Below are positions 11,241 to 23,890 of a DNA stretch of 64,000 nucleotides, piece after piece. The stretch comes from Viridothelium virens (Eukaryota > Ascomycota > Dothideomycetes > Trypetheliales > Trypetheliaceae), in contig ML991805.1 in NCBI GenBank assembly GCA_010094025.1, positions 1 to 64,000 of the forward strand, read 5' to 3'. Made by a program: the position numbers and the translations under genes. Every line of letters starts with the position of its first letter. The first letter of the stretch is position 1. A model generated the notes under the pieces. The model was not told the DNA's origin and did not search any database. It worked only from the letters and a program-made list of their open reading frames with translations.

Positions 11241-11447
11241 CTTCTCGGGTCTTGATCTCACTATCGCCTTGTGGTATTGTCACCCTTATCTGGTAAAGTA
11301 GAGGTTCCACCGTGCGACCTAAGCTTTCATGGTTCCTGTAATGTCCATTGATGTGACTATTTCGGCCATATGGACACTGATAGAAGAATATAATTTATTT
11401 ATTATTCATGTAATTATGGTCAGCCAAGTATTTCAATTGATAAAATA
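11241..11447. other. Convergent 3' region
   Basis: AT-rich 3' flank between the ankyrin gene (plus) and the tail of the DUF3176 frame (minus). The stretch 11448-11630 still reads as DUF3176-like coding sequence on the minus strand. Confidence 0.5.
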
Positions 11448-11630
11448 TCAATTTTTGGTAAGTTGTAAATGATCATCCTCTAAAATCCTCAGCCGTGTGC
11501 TCTTGGCCACTTTCTCTAATTGCTCTGGACCCCTAACAGAGCCCACGTCCTGTTCTGTCCAGCCCACGATGCGGTGCGATAGCAATGCGACGTTCGATGA
11601 TTTCCATAATATGCTGCCATGATGCCGAGT
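11448..11630 (-). pseudogene. Untranslated DUF3176 cytosolic tail beyond the TAG
   Basis: Sixty in-frame codons follow the TAG that ends the DUF3176 frame. The first third keeps the Trp-Lys-Ser-Ser motif and the hydrophobic LALL-type stretch expected right after the last membrane helix. The remainder is charged (EQLEKVAKSTRLRILEDDH). It would be coding only with readthrough or without the stop. Confidence 0.65.
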
Positions 11631-13261
11631 CTATAGGACCGTAAGGAGAAGGAAAAGGGCTGCAGCCACTACGGTCAAGATTGGTAATGTCAGCCAGGGC
11701 CACCAGACTGCTACAAAGGTAATCTCATGGAGTGTTACGCCCTGAGCCTGAATTGCATTAGGTCCGGTACGTACACGCTCCGTCATGCTCATGGCTACTT
11801 TGGACGCAGTTTCGATAATGTCTACACGGTACAATGCATGTGGACCAAGACCATCGCTTTCTGGGATGACTCCTGAATCCCCGGCCATGAAGCTGCCATT
11901 GAAGACCTTGGACTGAAAAAAGTCGAGCACGGATTTCCAGTCGTTGAAGTTGATGGTAAAGTTTTGCGAACTATCGCTGGCGGTAAAATTCATATAATAG
12001 GCCCCGCTCAGCGACGTGTAAGGTACCGGAAGGCGCCAAAGTGGAATCTTCTTTAATTGGCCGACTTGCAACTGGTTGTCTTGAACGGATATATTATCGT
12101 ACCTGTAGGCCACTGTCGAAATGTTACATTCAAGCACTTCCCATGGTATATCGGTATTCCAACAATTCGTGGAAGCGCAATCATTTGTGTCCACTCCCGG
12201 CAAGCGGTACGCTGCGAAGGTAACCACGTTGGTAGAGTTGCCCACTGGATCGCAATCCACCTCGATGTCATCCGCACATCCTTCTCTGGATACTGTCGTA
12301 GAGACATCCATGGCCGTTCGCGAATCACCCATGTTCCACGTTTCTTGTAGAGTGACGTTTCCAGGTGTGGTAATATTGCATATCCGGATCGGGTACGAAT
12401 TGTTGTTTACAAGATGTGTTGGAAAGTCGCACTTGCGGGAGCTCGTGATCGTAACATTGCTGCAGTTGCTTTCGAATCCAAGGGTAACATAACTTCCAGG
12501 CCAGGTGCAATTGGATGTCGTGCATTCAAATGCAGCACTAACATTGAGTCCGTACAGTCCGTTCATAATGGCACCTTGCATGGTAATGTCCGGACTGTAT
12601 GCTTTCAATACACAATCAGCGTTGAGCATTTGGGATTGCCCATCCGGTACTTACAGTTTGCGTTATAAGAAGCTTGGCCATAAATCGCCCCTGAATAGTC
12701 ATACGCGTCACTGAATTGAAAGCGCGCGTTGTACCCAGATGCTGGAATCATCTTTTGTTGTAAACGCAGCACCTGTTGGACAAAGGTATCCATCCCAATA
12801 GCTAGAAGAGTAATCAAGGCACCAACCGCACCAAGGTTCAAGAGTGTACGTCTTCTGAACAGAAACTGGAATGATCCGAGAGGTCCCCGACTTGCTTCAT
12901 TAAAGATGTCGAAATCAAACATCTGCTGCGACCTTCGAAAATGGTCCCATTTTGTTTGACTGATGCATTGCGCTACGGAAAACATGAGCAGGGCCTTAGA
13001 CGCGGTCGTGAGGATTGCAACGGTGGCGCCTAAGGATATTGGTGCTGTCCAATTGGCTAGTGGCTTGCCATCCATCAAAGCTAGGATTGCAATGAGAGCA
13101 CCTTGACAAAAAACACTGGCAACGGTTGACATTGACTCGAAAAACCAAGAATCGGTGAATCTGAATCTCGATCTTGTAGTATGAGTATATCGTAGGAGCT
13201 TGGGAGACACTTCAAGAGACAACTGCGATTCTGACACTTCGTCATGGTGGACCGGTAACAT
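11631..13261 (-). CDS. DUF3176-family membrane protein interrupted by an in-frame TAG
   Basis: Two exons (13261-12655 and 12601-11631, 53-nt intron with donor GTAAGT) give 525 aa. The start is the ATG of MLPVHHDEVSES; a longer in-frame start at 13375 is possible. Family features: FTDSWFFESMSTVASV and three N-terminal membrane segments (around ALIAILALMDG, ISLGATVAILTTASKALLMF and VGALITLLAIGMDTFV), a large extracellular region with many Asn-X-Ser/Thr sites and paired Cys, and a last membrane segment WPWLTLPILTVVAAALFLLL. The frame stops at TAG 11631-11633 immediately after that segment. The same frame then continues for 60 sense codons to TGA at 11448 and reads like the usual cytosolic tail of this family (GSILWKSSNVALLSHRIVGW). 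The stop therefore looks like a nonsense change, or a sequence error. Function of the family is unknown. Confidence 0.78.
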
Positions 13262-14160
13262 TGGAAGATTTTGTTCAAAACGGTTATCAGTCGTGCTCAA
13301 GATGAGATTAATTTGTTTGCACGAAGGACCGGATGTCCAAATATGTACGCCATCGATCAGACGCGTACCGATCAAAAAGGTCTGATCATAGCAAGCAATT
13401 TTCAGCTCTGGCGATCTTTGGAACTTGATGTACTTGCTGAAACGTGCTTTGAGCGCTTTGACTGGGCGGGTAAGCGCTTTCTTTGTTTCAGGCTATGCCG
13501 ACCCTTGTCACCTGTGATCGGATCTTTAACCTAATCTTCATCGTTTTACTGGCGTCCATTGTTGCCAGAGTGTCAAAGTCGAAGTGAACGAGGTGAAAAG
13601 CTTCAGTCATGTGAATGTTCCGGTCCCAAAATAAGTCTCGGAGAACGATTCACATGAAGGCCGTCGTCAATGGACGGGATGACTTTTCTCTCGCGACATA
13701 CTCGACTAGCCGCTTCAAGAGCCTCTCAACCGGCTGAACAGGTATCGGGCGCTTATGTATTTATGCTCATAGGCCGGCATGGCCGGGGTCAGTTCGGGAC
13801 AAAGCAATCCGACCAAGCAATTTTCGGCGTAATTCTCAGAATGCCACCGACCTATCGTACTCTACCCGTATTTCTCATCCTACCAGTAAATCTTTCATAC
13901 AATCTTAAATTTGCAAAGGAAATGTAAATACTAAGGATTTCAGAGTAATGATTACCCCATTTTCAGCTTCTGCGGAATGACAGGTTGGCGGAACTAGTTA
14001 ACTTATCGCCACACTGTTCAGTGACTATCACTAACAACCAATGCGGATTGAGTTGGTGGCAGGCCGGGCTACGCTTTCACATCCTGGATGATAAGGCCTC
14101 GAGGTGCATTGCAGATACGACAATGTAAACTGAGCCGAAATGATATTACATCAACATCAA
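13262..14160. other. Intergenic region
   Basis: Upstream DNA of the DUF3176 gene and 3' flank of the STAND gene. No supported gene. Confidence 0.4.
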
Positions 14161-17100
14161 TCACGATATCTTGTCTTCTTCAGAGTTTGTCGTTGACTCT
14201 GAATATGCTCCACAGCTTGCCAGGAGATCCACAAAAGCGTCATCTTGGTTCTGCTGCGCATATGCAAGTGCCGTGCAACCAAACCTATCCTTCGCATGGG
14301 CATCTGCTCCGCGTTCAAGCAGCAAACTTGCCGTATTTTTGTTGCCATACATAGCAGCTTGAATCAGCGGCGTGCGACCGTAATGTTTTTCACGCGCATC
14401 GACATCGAAATCCCCTTGTTTTAGGAGAATTCCCATCAATCTAGTATTGCCGCCGAGGCTGACCTCATGAAGCGGTCTGTGGCCTCGCCAGTCCGGTACA
14501 TCGGCGCGTATGCCTTCTTGTTCTAGGAGGCATCTCAGAGCGGCCTCTTGGTTGCTTTTCACTGCAACGGCGAGTGGTGTGGAGCCATTGATATCTTCGG
14601 CGTTGATACTGATGGTATTTTGCTCGCTCAGCACTTCGATGATGTCAACGTTACCTTTGCTCGCCGCTTCGTGGAGAACGGACCATTTGTCGTCGGCGAG
14701 TAAGGTCGAATCAGCACCATTTTCCATAAGGGCGCGGAACAGACTGGCCGATGCACGTCCAGCGGCGGAATGCAGGACTGTTCTGCCATTCTTGGAGCGA
14801 GCGGTCATGTCGGCGCCGTTATTGAGGAGTTCCATTACGAATTTGCTATGATTGTTTTCGGCGGCCATATGGAGAGCTGTTTCCCCGCTACCTCCTCGAG
14901 CATCAATGCCTTGGTTACTGCGCTCTAGCAACTCAGCGACGGCCTCGTATCCATCTGCTCTGGCCAGATGAGCGGGAGTTCTCCCGTGAAGGTCCTGAGC
15001 ATTTGGATCTGCGCCAAAGTCGAGCAACAATCGAACGGTCGTTTGGTTTCCACACATCGCTGCTTCGTGAAGTGCCATCCTATTAGCGAACCATGTGCTG
15101 TCTTCAACGTTCGGATCTGCACCTCGGTCTAGAAAGAGCTTGAGTACTTCGTGTGAGATCTTCGTACTCCTGATAGCCTCAATCAAGGGGGTCTTGGCAC
15201 ATCTCTCGTATATGCGAGCGGCATTTACGTCAGCTCCGCGTTCAACAAGAAGCCGTGCCAACCTGTTAAGACCCCTGCAGCACGCCCAATGGAGTGCTGT
15301 TGAGCCCATATCATCGAAAGCTTTAGGGTTAGCCCCCGAAGCCAAAAGACCTTCTGCTGCGTCCTCACGGCATGAATTCGCTTCATTGATCATCTCAAAA
15401 TCATTGGTCTTAAATTGACTGTTAAGTTGGCGGGTTTCCGGACTTGGATCCTTGCTCTTGTAGAGACTTCTAGCGTTAACGTCCCCACCCTTTGACAACA
15501 ATATTGGCAACATGTCGCTGTGTCCGTTGACAGCTGCCCAGTGCAAAGCCGTTGCCCCACTGTAGTCGCTAACATTGGGATTGCTCACCTTGTCCAGCAG
15601 CAACTCGACGACGCCGGTTTGGTTGCTTGCAGTAGCTAGATGTAATGGTGTCTGCTGGAACTTATTCTTCGAGTTAGAATTCGCTCCGTATTGCAACAGA
15701 AGAGAGACTATGCTCTTCGCATTCTCCTTGCCAATTGTCGGCCACAAGTCAATGATATAGTCGCTGCGGCCTGCAAAGCTCCTGTAGCGCAAAGATTCTT
15801 CATCGCTGCTGTAGCCCAATAAGCAGCGAATCATCCCGTTATAATTCAGTGTGGACGCTGCCATTAGAGCATTGTACGATCCATTTGTAGAGTCGACATC
15901 TCCACCATGGAGAAGCAAAACCTCACAAACTTTTTGGTACCCAACCAATGCAGCCTCACGTATGATCCTGTGATCTTCCCCAACGTAAAAACTTGAGGCA
16001 AGCAGTGAATCTTCGGTGTCCTGGCTCCAAGCATGCAATGATTGAGTCGAGGACTTTTCCAATCTCGTCGAAGGGGGTTGAACTGTCCAGGATGTGTGGT
16101 CATTATTTGATGAACCAAGTCTTCGAAGCAGTGAAAGCCATAGATACGTCATGTATCGGAGAATGATGGCCAGGATATCCGTGTAAATGAAGCTTACTTT
16201 ATCCAGCTTTTTGATGCATGACAAGAGCAACGGCAGATCTGTCTTTGGGCGAGACTGTACAATATTAAAAACATGCTCGTGCCAATTGTTCGTAGCATAC
16301 TCGAGTCCTCTAAGGTTCATTGGACAACTGGGGCATGCTTCTTGTCCAGGTTTGTGAGTTTCTTCTGACGATGTTGTCCTCAGATACGCAAGACACACTT
16401 TCGCAAAGCAGCGGTGTGCGTCACTCTGGTTGATCCGAAAATATCCGCTGTTGTCCGATAACAGATATTCTCGTATCGTTGTATCGTGCGCAAATTCAAC
16501 CAGGAAATCTTCAGAACCGGGTTTGCCCTTTTGGACAAGGAGATTGGAGAGGGTCGTCATGATGTTGAATGGACCTGGATGAACGGTGGAAATGAAAGCT
16601 CTCAGTTCAGAAAAATGTAACGGTCGCTGCGCACAAACCAACCATTTTAGTACTGTGAGCGCTATGTCCTTTTTCTCGTTTGGAATCTCACGCAATATCA
16701 GGGTGTAGACGCCATCCGGGTCCGTAGGAAGCTCGACGAGCGTTTTCTCTATGCTTGCCCAGTCTTGACTCCGGCCAATTTTCTGCTCAAGAATATCAAG
16801 TTGGCGAGCAACTACGAGAATCCTGGAGAGACACCGTTAAACCAGTAGGGTTCGAGGAAAAAAAGGGCTGACTCACATTCTATCCGGTACAATATGCTGC
16901 TTAATCTTATGAGTCCATTCGGGATACTCTTCCAAGAAGTCTTTCAGGTTTTCCTTGAGCCTGTCATCGATGAGTCTTTGAATGTCTGCATTTACAGCTA
17001 ACTCTTCCATCGCAAAGTCCGTGAACACCAAGGGTGATTTTCTTTGCAGCAAATCCAGAGCTCTCCTAATATCGGCCAGTACTGCACCTTCTCTGCAAGA

Positions 17101-18602
17101 TATAAGAACGTTCAAATTATCGATACCAGAAAGACGCGTGAGCATTTTTGTCAGTGCACGACTTGTTTCGCTCAGTTCTGTCCGTACTTCTCTTTTCCCA
17201 CATTCATCAACAGCATCGATGATCAGACAGATCTTTTCCCTGATCTGAACGAGGAAATCAAGCAGATCGTCGTCGGTCGGTGTTTCTCCTCGAAGGAATT
17301 TTCCCATGAAAGTTCGACGGAGATGGTCGTGTCGCTTAGCGCGCAAGTGTTCTTCATCTGGATTGCAAACACTTCTGACTACATGACGCAGCAGGTCGCT
17401 GGCCTGTTGGCTAGCTTGGTTGCGGAAGAAGAAGTAGCAGAGAGTCCCGGATGGATTGCCACGTAGATCTGTATTCAAGTGCTTAATTGCGGCGGCACTA
17501 ATGCTGATCAGTGCTGATCGTAAATCTGGAGAGAAGCAACGTCAGCATACCATAAAAAAGTTTTGCCAGATCCAGCAATTCCATGCAGAAGGAGGCATTG
17601 CCTGGGTCCTTGCCTCCATGCCTTAAATTCACTTGATTCTATAAGCCATTTGCCCGTCCCTTCAAGATGCCTGAGAGACAATTCAGCAAAGTATTCAGAT
17701 TGGTCAGAAGTGGAAAGCCAGTCCAGCAAGTCGAGGGTATCCCTTTCACGAGTCACATTCTTCTGCTCATCGACTGGACTGCGAATTTGCTTGATTGATG
17801 TTGAGATGGAGTTTAATTGTTCTTCGGCATGCAAGGACTTTTTCTGTAGAAAATTGAAAAGGAGTTTCATCGAGCTGTTTTGGTCATGCCGTGAACGGAG
17901 AACATGTTCTAGAGTGACAGCGTCCGAGATTCTGCTCTGGCGATCCACAAGTGAGCGAAACTTCTTCAATTCGTCGCGGATAGCCGAAGAAGAATCTCCA
18001 AACAGGGAGACACTTATTAGACGCTTTGTTTTCGCACGTTTGCGGGGGTCCATTTCGGAGATCGCAATAGCGCAAATGTCAACGAGGCAGATGAGAACCT
18101 CGTTCGTAGCCTGCAGTAGTTCTACATCCACATCCACATGAGCGAAATCTTCGAGTCTTCGATAAATCTTGAATGATTGCAGAAAGCAGGCGAGCTCGGC
18201 AAACAACTCAGAAGTGGCTTCGTAGAAGGTCTTGATTCTTGTCGGGATACTGCAAAGAAAGAAAAGAGCATTAAAGCAAAAATCAGCAGTTCCGAATGCC
18301 TATGATTCATTCAATTTCCGTTGCCAAGCCTCATGCGTGGGTCTTACTTGAGACACGGCAAAACTTGCAATTCCACCAAGGACTTGAACACAGGTAAGCA
18401 CATTTTGCAAGTTTGTAAGGAGTTCACTTCTCTTGCGACGATCATCTTGGGAGCTTTCATCTCCATACTTCTTCTCTATTTCATTGAGCACGGATTTCAG
18501 GCTTCTTGGTGGTGCAGAATCACGGATAGGTCTGCCAGCCTTGTCCTTGAATCTCGCCTCTGCGTCTTTCCATAGTTTGTCGAAACTAGACTTGACCTCC
18601 AT
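14161..18602 (-). CDS. STAND (NLR-like) receptor: Goodbye - NACHT - ankyrin repeats
   Basis: Four exons (18602-18348, 18299-17551, 17503-16877, 16822-14161) with introns of 48, 47 and 54 nt give 1430 aa. The N-terminal 160 residues match the fungal STAND N-terminal Goodbye domain: SSFDKLWKDAEARFKDKAG at the start, and FGTADFCFNAL after intron 1. The NACHT P-loop GIAGSGKT is at about residues 325-332, with the second intron cutting just after it. Walker B ICLIIDAVDEC is at about 425-435. A winged-helix-like region (FSELRAFI, EFAHDTTIREYLLSD) leads into about 14 ankyrin repeats with clear TPLHLA / GADPN consensus. Such proteins act as intracellular sensors in fungal heterokaryon incompatibility and innate-type recognition; ankyrin arrays serve as the ligand-sensing part. 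The target is unknown. All nucleotide-binding motifs look intact. Confidence 0.88.
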
Positions 18603-20858
18603 CAAATTGCGAATGGAACCTCAGGAGCTTTGCAGGGGAAAAAAGTTCGACCTTTTGTGCGAAGTGTATCTGATGGACATTGAAAGGCAGTGAGGGAGGC
18701 AGGAGCCATAAGAGGGATCTGTGTGTGCCCCGATCCATCGTGCTATACTTGAGCCTCATTCTGTCAATAAAGCCCCAAAAAGTTTCAGGCGCAATGGCTT
18801 GTTCGGGTGGAGTAACACTTCACGTATGAGCATGCAAGATGCAAGCCTATAGCGCTGAGCTGGATACGCGCTTGGCTGGATGCGCGCAGAGCTCATTGGG
18901 TGGTCAGATACCAGGCAACAGCTGAAGATCTTGCAGATTTATGCACTCGCAGTGAATAGGTATTGCTGCAACTTTGATAGAGTGATCAAGCCAATGGCTC
19001 GGAGAAGAGAAGAGACGCGGAGCTCCTGGGAGCTCGAACACGCTACTCTATGGCGTCATCAGTACTCTACCTAGACACGCTAGTAGTACCTGGGCATCCG
19101 CTTTGACCGCATCGCGACTCCTCGCGCTGTGGGCTCTAGTAAGTGGAAATATGAAGATAGGACGTGTGCATGAAGTATAGAAAACACAGCATCCTTGCTC
19201 GCATTATGAGACGATAAGTCATCTGTGAGCTTAGATTGACCAAATGGCTTTACTCGAAGTATGAGTGGCTTTGGCGCAGATAGCCGATACAACCAATCAG
19301 CATCCGCGACACAGGCCTGCTTGTTTCTGGCGGTGAGCGGTACGATATCGCTCCCACACCCCGTTATGAAAGCACTGGCAACGCAGTCCCTAGATCTTAC
19401 CTAGGATCTCAACGTCTTATAGACTCCATCATGATGAAATCAGTCAACCGCGCAATAGCTTTGATCTGCCACGACGTTCCTTCCCGCAAACTCCCTGCTG
19501 CTTATCTGCTCCGATGGATACTTTGTGCAAACGCTCAAAATCACAGCATCCTTACGCTCAGCATATACATGGGTCAACAAGTTACCCGGATTGCTCAATC
19601 TTCCGAAGGACGTATCCGCCGATCCATACTAACTGCAAGTAAGCCATCGCATCCATGACTCACCGTGCTTCCGCCCGCTCTCGCTCTTCCGTATTCCTTT
19701 TGTACTACCGTACGCCTACTTACCTAAGTGGTGCAAATTGGCCTTAGCTTTGGAGTATTCCCAGAGCACCATATAAAGTTGCTAATAAATTTGTGGCATT
19801 TCCTACACCACCTTCATGATTCTTGAATACCTGATTTTCGTCGCTATTTGAAGCAAATCCTCTACTTGTAGATTTTAATTTTGGTTCATACTGTAGTGTT
19901 TTTATAATACGTACACTGTAGGGGACTAGGGGTTACGTCTGTAGAGGTCTCTTTGTGAGGCGCTCTTGATTGAGGACGTTGGTGTCAAGATTTATGGGTG
20001 TTATGAGGAAGCTGAGATCATATATGGTGGGCTTGGTGTCTCTGAGGCTGAATGAACATGATTTCAGTGTCAAATGCGGATAGAGATTGATGAAGACATA
20101 ATGTTGAGGATTAGATAATGACTAAAAACAGGAGCCTACCCTTCACAAGTCGCTCTGCTCTTGAGAACTTTGTGGGGCTCAAGAGTAGTAGTGAGCGAAT
20201 TTGCCGCCTTCATCACGGTTTCGAGTCACTTTACCGCAGTAGAGAGGTACAATGATACTGGGTATAGTGTCCTGAGGGTACTAAGTTGACAATAAGCTTC
20301 AGAAATGATATTCATGAGGTTTAGAATAGGTTGTGAGGCTCACATGGATATTCTAAATCACAGTCCCTTAGATCTATTACTAATATTACTTAATATTTTC
20401 GACGAATTCTAGAGTAAGATTCCTCGATTGGAGCTCAAGGACCAGCCAAGCTACTTGTCTTGGTCCAGACAAGATTGATGATGCCCATCAGACCAATATA
20501 CAGTTTTCCCTCCCACGTTACTAACTTTAAAGCTCGAATTGGATGTTCAGCCTACGGAGTTCAATGCCTCCGTATGGAAGCCTGATTGCTGGATCGAAAG
20601 CTAAGACTTGGTGCCCAACGTGCTCCTAGATCCTCTGAGAGACTTGTGTGAAGACCTCAGATACCTAGTGCCAGCCTTTCACCCTGAGAGTCACCCAATG
20701 CCTCCCTCAGCATCAACTTCTGCATCTGCTTGAGCATCTGCGCCACAACTTGGATATGCGGGAGACGAGGAAATCCAATAACTCGCAACCTCTTACCATC
20801 TTCCATGAATCTCTGAGTATAGATAGGTCTCTATCCAACCACTATTTTTTCAAGATTC
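18603..20858. other. Long gene-poor stretch
   Basis: No intact gene is seen in 2.2 kb. The part from about 19.74 kb on is AT-richer than the neighbours. At about 20509-20733 the plus strand carries an open stretch broken once that reads like worn coding sequence (PPTLLTLKLELDVQPTEFNA), family not recognised. Confidence 0.4.
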
Positions 20859-23800
20859 TCAAAAGAGACAAAGCTCTACTATATTCCCTGAATGTGCGAG
20901 AGGATCGAGACGCTCTTTGTGAATCAGTGGCTTCTCCATGGCTGACTGGATTTTGTCAAATTTATGCGATTTTAATCTAGCCAGGTGTGCGCCACGACCA
21001 TTCGATCGAATGATTTCAAGCGTACCAAGCTCGCCCATGTAAATTCCTTTGCCCTTTCGTATCACTACATTGCCCGAACTATCTCGACTTTCAATACTAT
21101 TTGCAGGTGTTAAGGGATTCAATTGAACTTGAGTTCGAAGGAAGGTGGATTTGTTTTGTCGAGGTGCTTTGCGTGGTGGGCCTTCAACATCCACCTCGTG
21201 GTCGCTGAGATGGGGTTCCGAGATCTCTGGGAATAGATCTGTATAATTTTGTATGTGGGTACTATTGACATCGTGGTCCTGTCGGACTAATTTATCCTTG
21301 CCTCTGCGCCTCGCTTCCAACTTGGTGGTGTCTTGATCGGGCATTTTGTGTCTCCTAGTGGGACACGTGCGTGCTATCGTGCCTCGATAATCATGATAGT
21401 AGTATTCGAGGCAGTGGGAACTGATGACCGCTAGACAAGAGGTAGACTTGGTATTTGGCAACAAATCAATCCACACATGCTCGTTCTTATCGATCGGGAT
21501 TGTGTACAAGCCTGGTGTATGTGTGAATGGCCAACAAGCGTGAAACTCGTCGTTTATCATTCCTGTAAACTCCAAATTTGATAAGGCCGTAAGGATAGCG
21601 CCATGGATCAAAGAGTCCCGATCTTCATCCTCGAGCGTAGCGGTACATGTCGTAGCTCCTTGTTGTCCGACGTTTTGTACCTGAACAGTGGAGTGCCAAC
21701 AAGACCTGACACAATCAAGCATCTCTTGTAATTCCCCGAATCGGTGATTACAGGCACTAGATCCAAAATTTCGCTTAGCAATATGACTAAAAGGAGAATC
21801 GACATTGAGGACGTAGGATCTGGTTACATCTGCTGGAGCAAGCACCGATGCTGCTTACTCATATTTCTAGCAAAAATGTGAGGAGCTGAAGTGGTGCTAA
21901 CGCTTTTTCTTCCAGGATTCCACCAGATTCTCGCATCAGAGATGCTACTTCGAGACGAGTTCAAGAAGCTACGGCATCCCAAACCTCTGGTTTTTCCCTC
22001 CAGAGCAGTTAGAAAAACTGTTACTCACTTTGGAACTGGTATAGCACAAGAGATCCTGAGGGCCTCCCACAGCGAGATACGTTGGGCATTTCTCGTGCAG
22101 ATGCTAATCTCCAATCCGACATGGAGTGACACCACGGCGAGGACATGAGCAAGACTTCTTGCGCTTTGGACTATAGCATAGATCCGATCCTTCTGGGTTG
22201 ACGCTGGTGCACTTCTGTACGTTTGAGTTGCCCCAAAGGTTACAAAGTGACCCCCGCTTATTGTACCTGCACGAGTATTCAGCTCCCACCCTCCACCGTG
22301 TGATCCCGCTAGTACTTTATCGAAATTTCCTTGTTGTATATCCCGCTCATAGTCTCGGGGGCAGCCCAAATTGAGCTGGAGGCCAAGTCTCAGGCTATCT
22401 GGCATTCCGATCAGTAGTAAACTATTCGCACTGAATACATTTGAAGGTGGCTCCTCATGTAGGGATGCTTGTATCTCCTCCCGGCGTATCAGGTGTTCAC
22501 GATGGCTCAATCTCCGCCAGTGACAGGGAATTTCCTCTTCTCGGGTGAGATACTTTCCGGTGGGTAAGCCGACTTCAACAATTTCCCCACGTTCCGTAAA
22601 TAGAGAGAGCAATCCCGGTCTGTTATCGGCTTCGATTCCCCACACCGGACCCCAAAGATCTGCGAAAGCTGACACGGTTGTGGATAGAACAAATCCGTTT
22701 GAGTTGCTATCGTGTCTCATGAACAGCCAAGTTGGGCCTCCAATGAAGCTGTCAAGGCACAACAGTCGTCTCTTCCTCCACACAAAAGAAGCGCGTCCGT
22801 GGTTAAGAATCTGAATCTCTTCGGCAGATTCATAGGCTGGGTTAGGGGTAATTTCCCGACTGTGAGAGCCCGCGTACGAGCAGATACCTACTGATATGAG
22901 GAGGTTAAGGAAGTAAAAATGTTCGAGTTTGCGATCTGACATATTGCCTACGTTCAAAGTCACAGAAGCTGGAAAGGACTCCAATTCTGTCCGATGAACT
23001 TGATCACGAGTTGGATCTGACAGGAAAAATTTCGCGCGTTGACTGAGGGCTCGCAGAGTGTCGCATGTCACAAATATTGTTTTAGCAACCTTTGATCGAA
23101 GCTCATCCTGAACGAAGAAAGTTAGACGATGAGGCACCCTGCTGTATTTGGACGATGCACTCTTTCGGAGATTGTTGAAAGCTCTGTAGTTCCTTTCAGC
23201 TAGCCTTGACACAGCCATAAACCAGCTTTCTGTCCGATGTAGAGTACAGTCGGCCGCGAATAATCCTGGACCAGATCTCTTAAACTGTTGAAGTACATCT
23301 TTCGTAAATGTTTCTAGCTGGAACAGCTCCTCGTCCGGCTGGAGTATGAACGCAAGTGGATCGAGTGCTTCGAGCTCTTCCTCTGAGTCCCCGTCATCGA
23401 AGACTCTTGTATCACCATTTCCCTCACTTTCATCTGACTTGAGAACAAACACAAGTGCATCGGATAACTCGAGCCCTTCGTTTGTGTCATTACTATTGGA
23501 GATTCTCCCATATTCAATTATGTCGTCTTCGTATAGTTGGAAAGTAGACAAATTTGGGCTAGGGGACCTAGGATCCTCATTTCTATCACTGGTCTCAGTG
23601 ACCGAGCCATCATTTTCCCCTTCGGGAAAAGATGCAAGTCCACGGTCTGAGACAAGATCGGGAAGCGTAGGTACCGCTCTTCGCACATAATCAAATTCTA
23701 TCGCCGGGCTTCCCTGACATGAAGTCAACCAGACTATAGCTCATACATTTTGATATAGCCGTTCCATTACCTTGCAATTCTTACAGGCCAGATGATTACA

Positions 23801-23890
23801 AAAGATGCATTATGTGTAGAGATCGTTCAGAAATGGTCCATAGGAGCATGAGCAGCAATACCAGAGCAGATCCTCGGGACAAATTGGCAT
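20859..23890 (-). pseudogene. Decayed gene for a zinc-motif fungal protein of unknown function
   Basis: Exon 1 begins at ATG 23890 and reads MPICPEDLLWYCCSCSYGPF, then an in-frame TAA (23810-23812) inside what would be a four-cysteine zinc motif, continuing CIFCNHLACKNCK to a donor at 23770. Exon 2 (23713-22029) is open for 561 codons with acidic N-terminal half, then FFVQDELRSKVAKTIFVTCD, WLFMRHDSN, and a C-terminal LSLHVGLEI-like core. After a 42-nt intron, exon 3 starts at 21986 (GLGCRSFLNSSRSSISDARI). Around 21845-21855 the frame shifts: the family-like continuation (YVLNVDSPFSHIAKRNFG, LDCVRSCWHST) lies in another frame, open to 20859, and the only splice that would join them is under 30 nt. 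The pattern resembles a large fungal family with an N-terminal Cys motif and HET/regulator-like body, which I cannot name with confidence. Confidence 0.6.
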
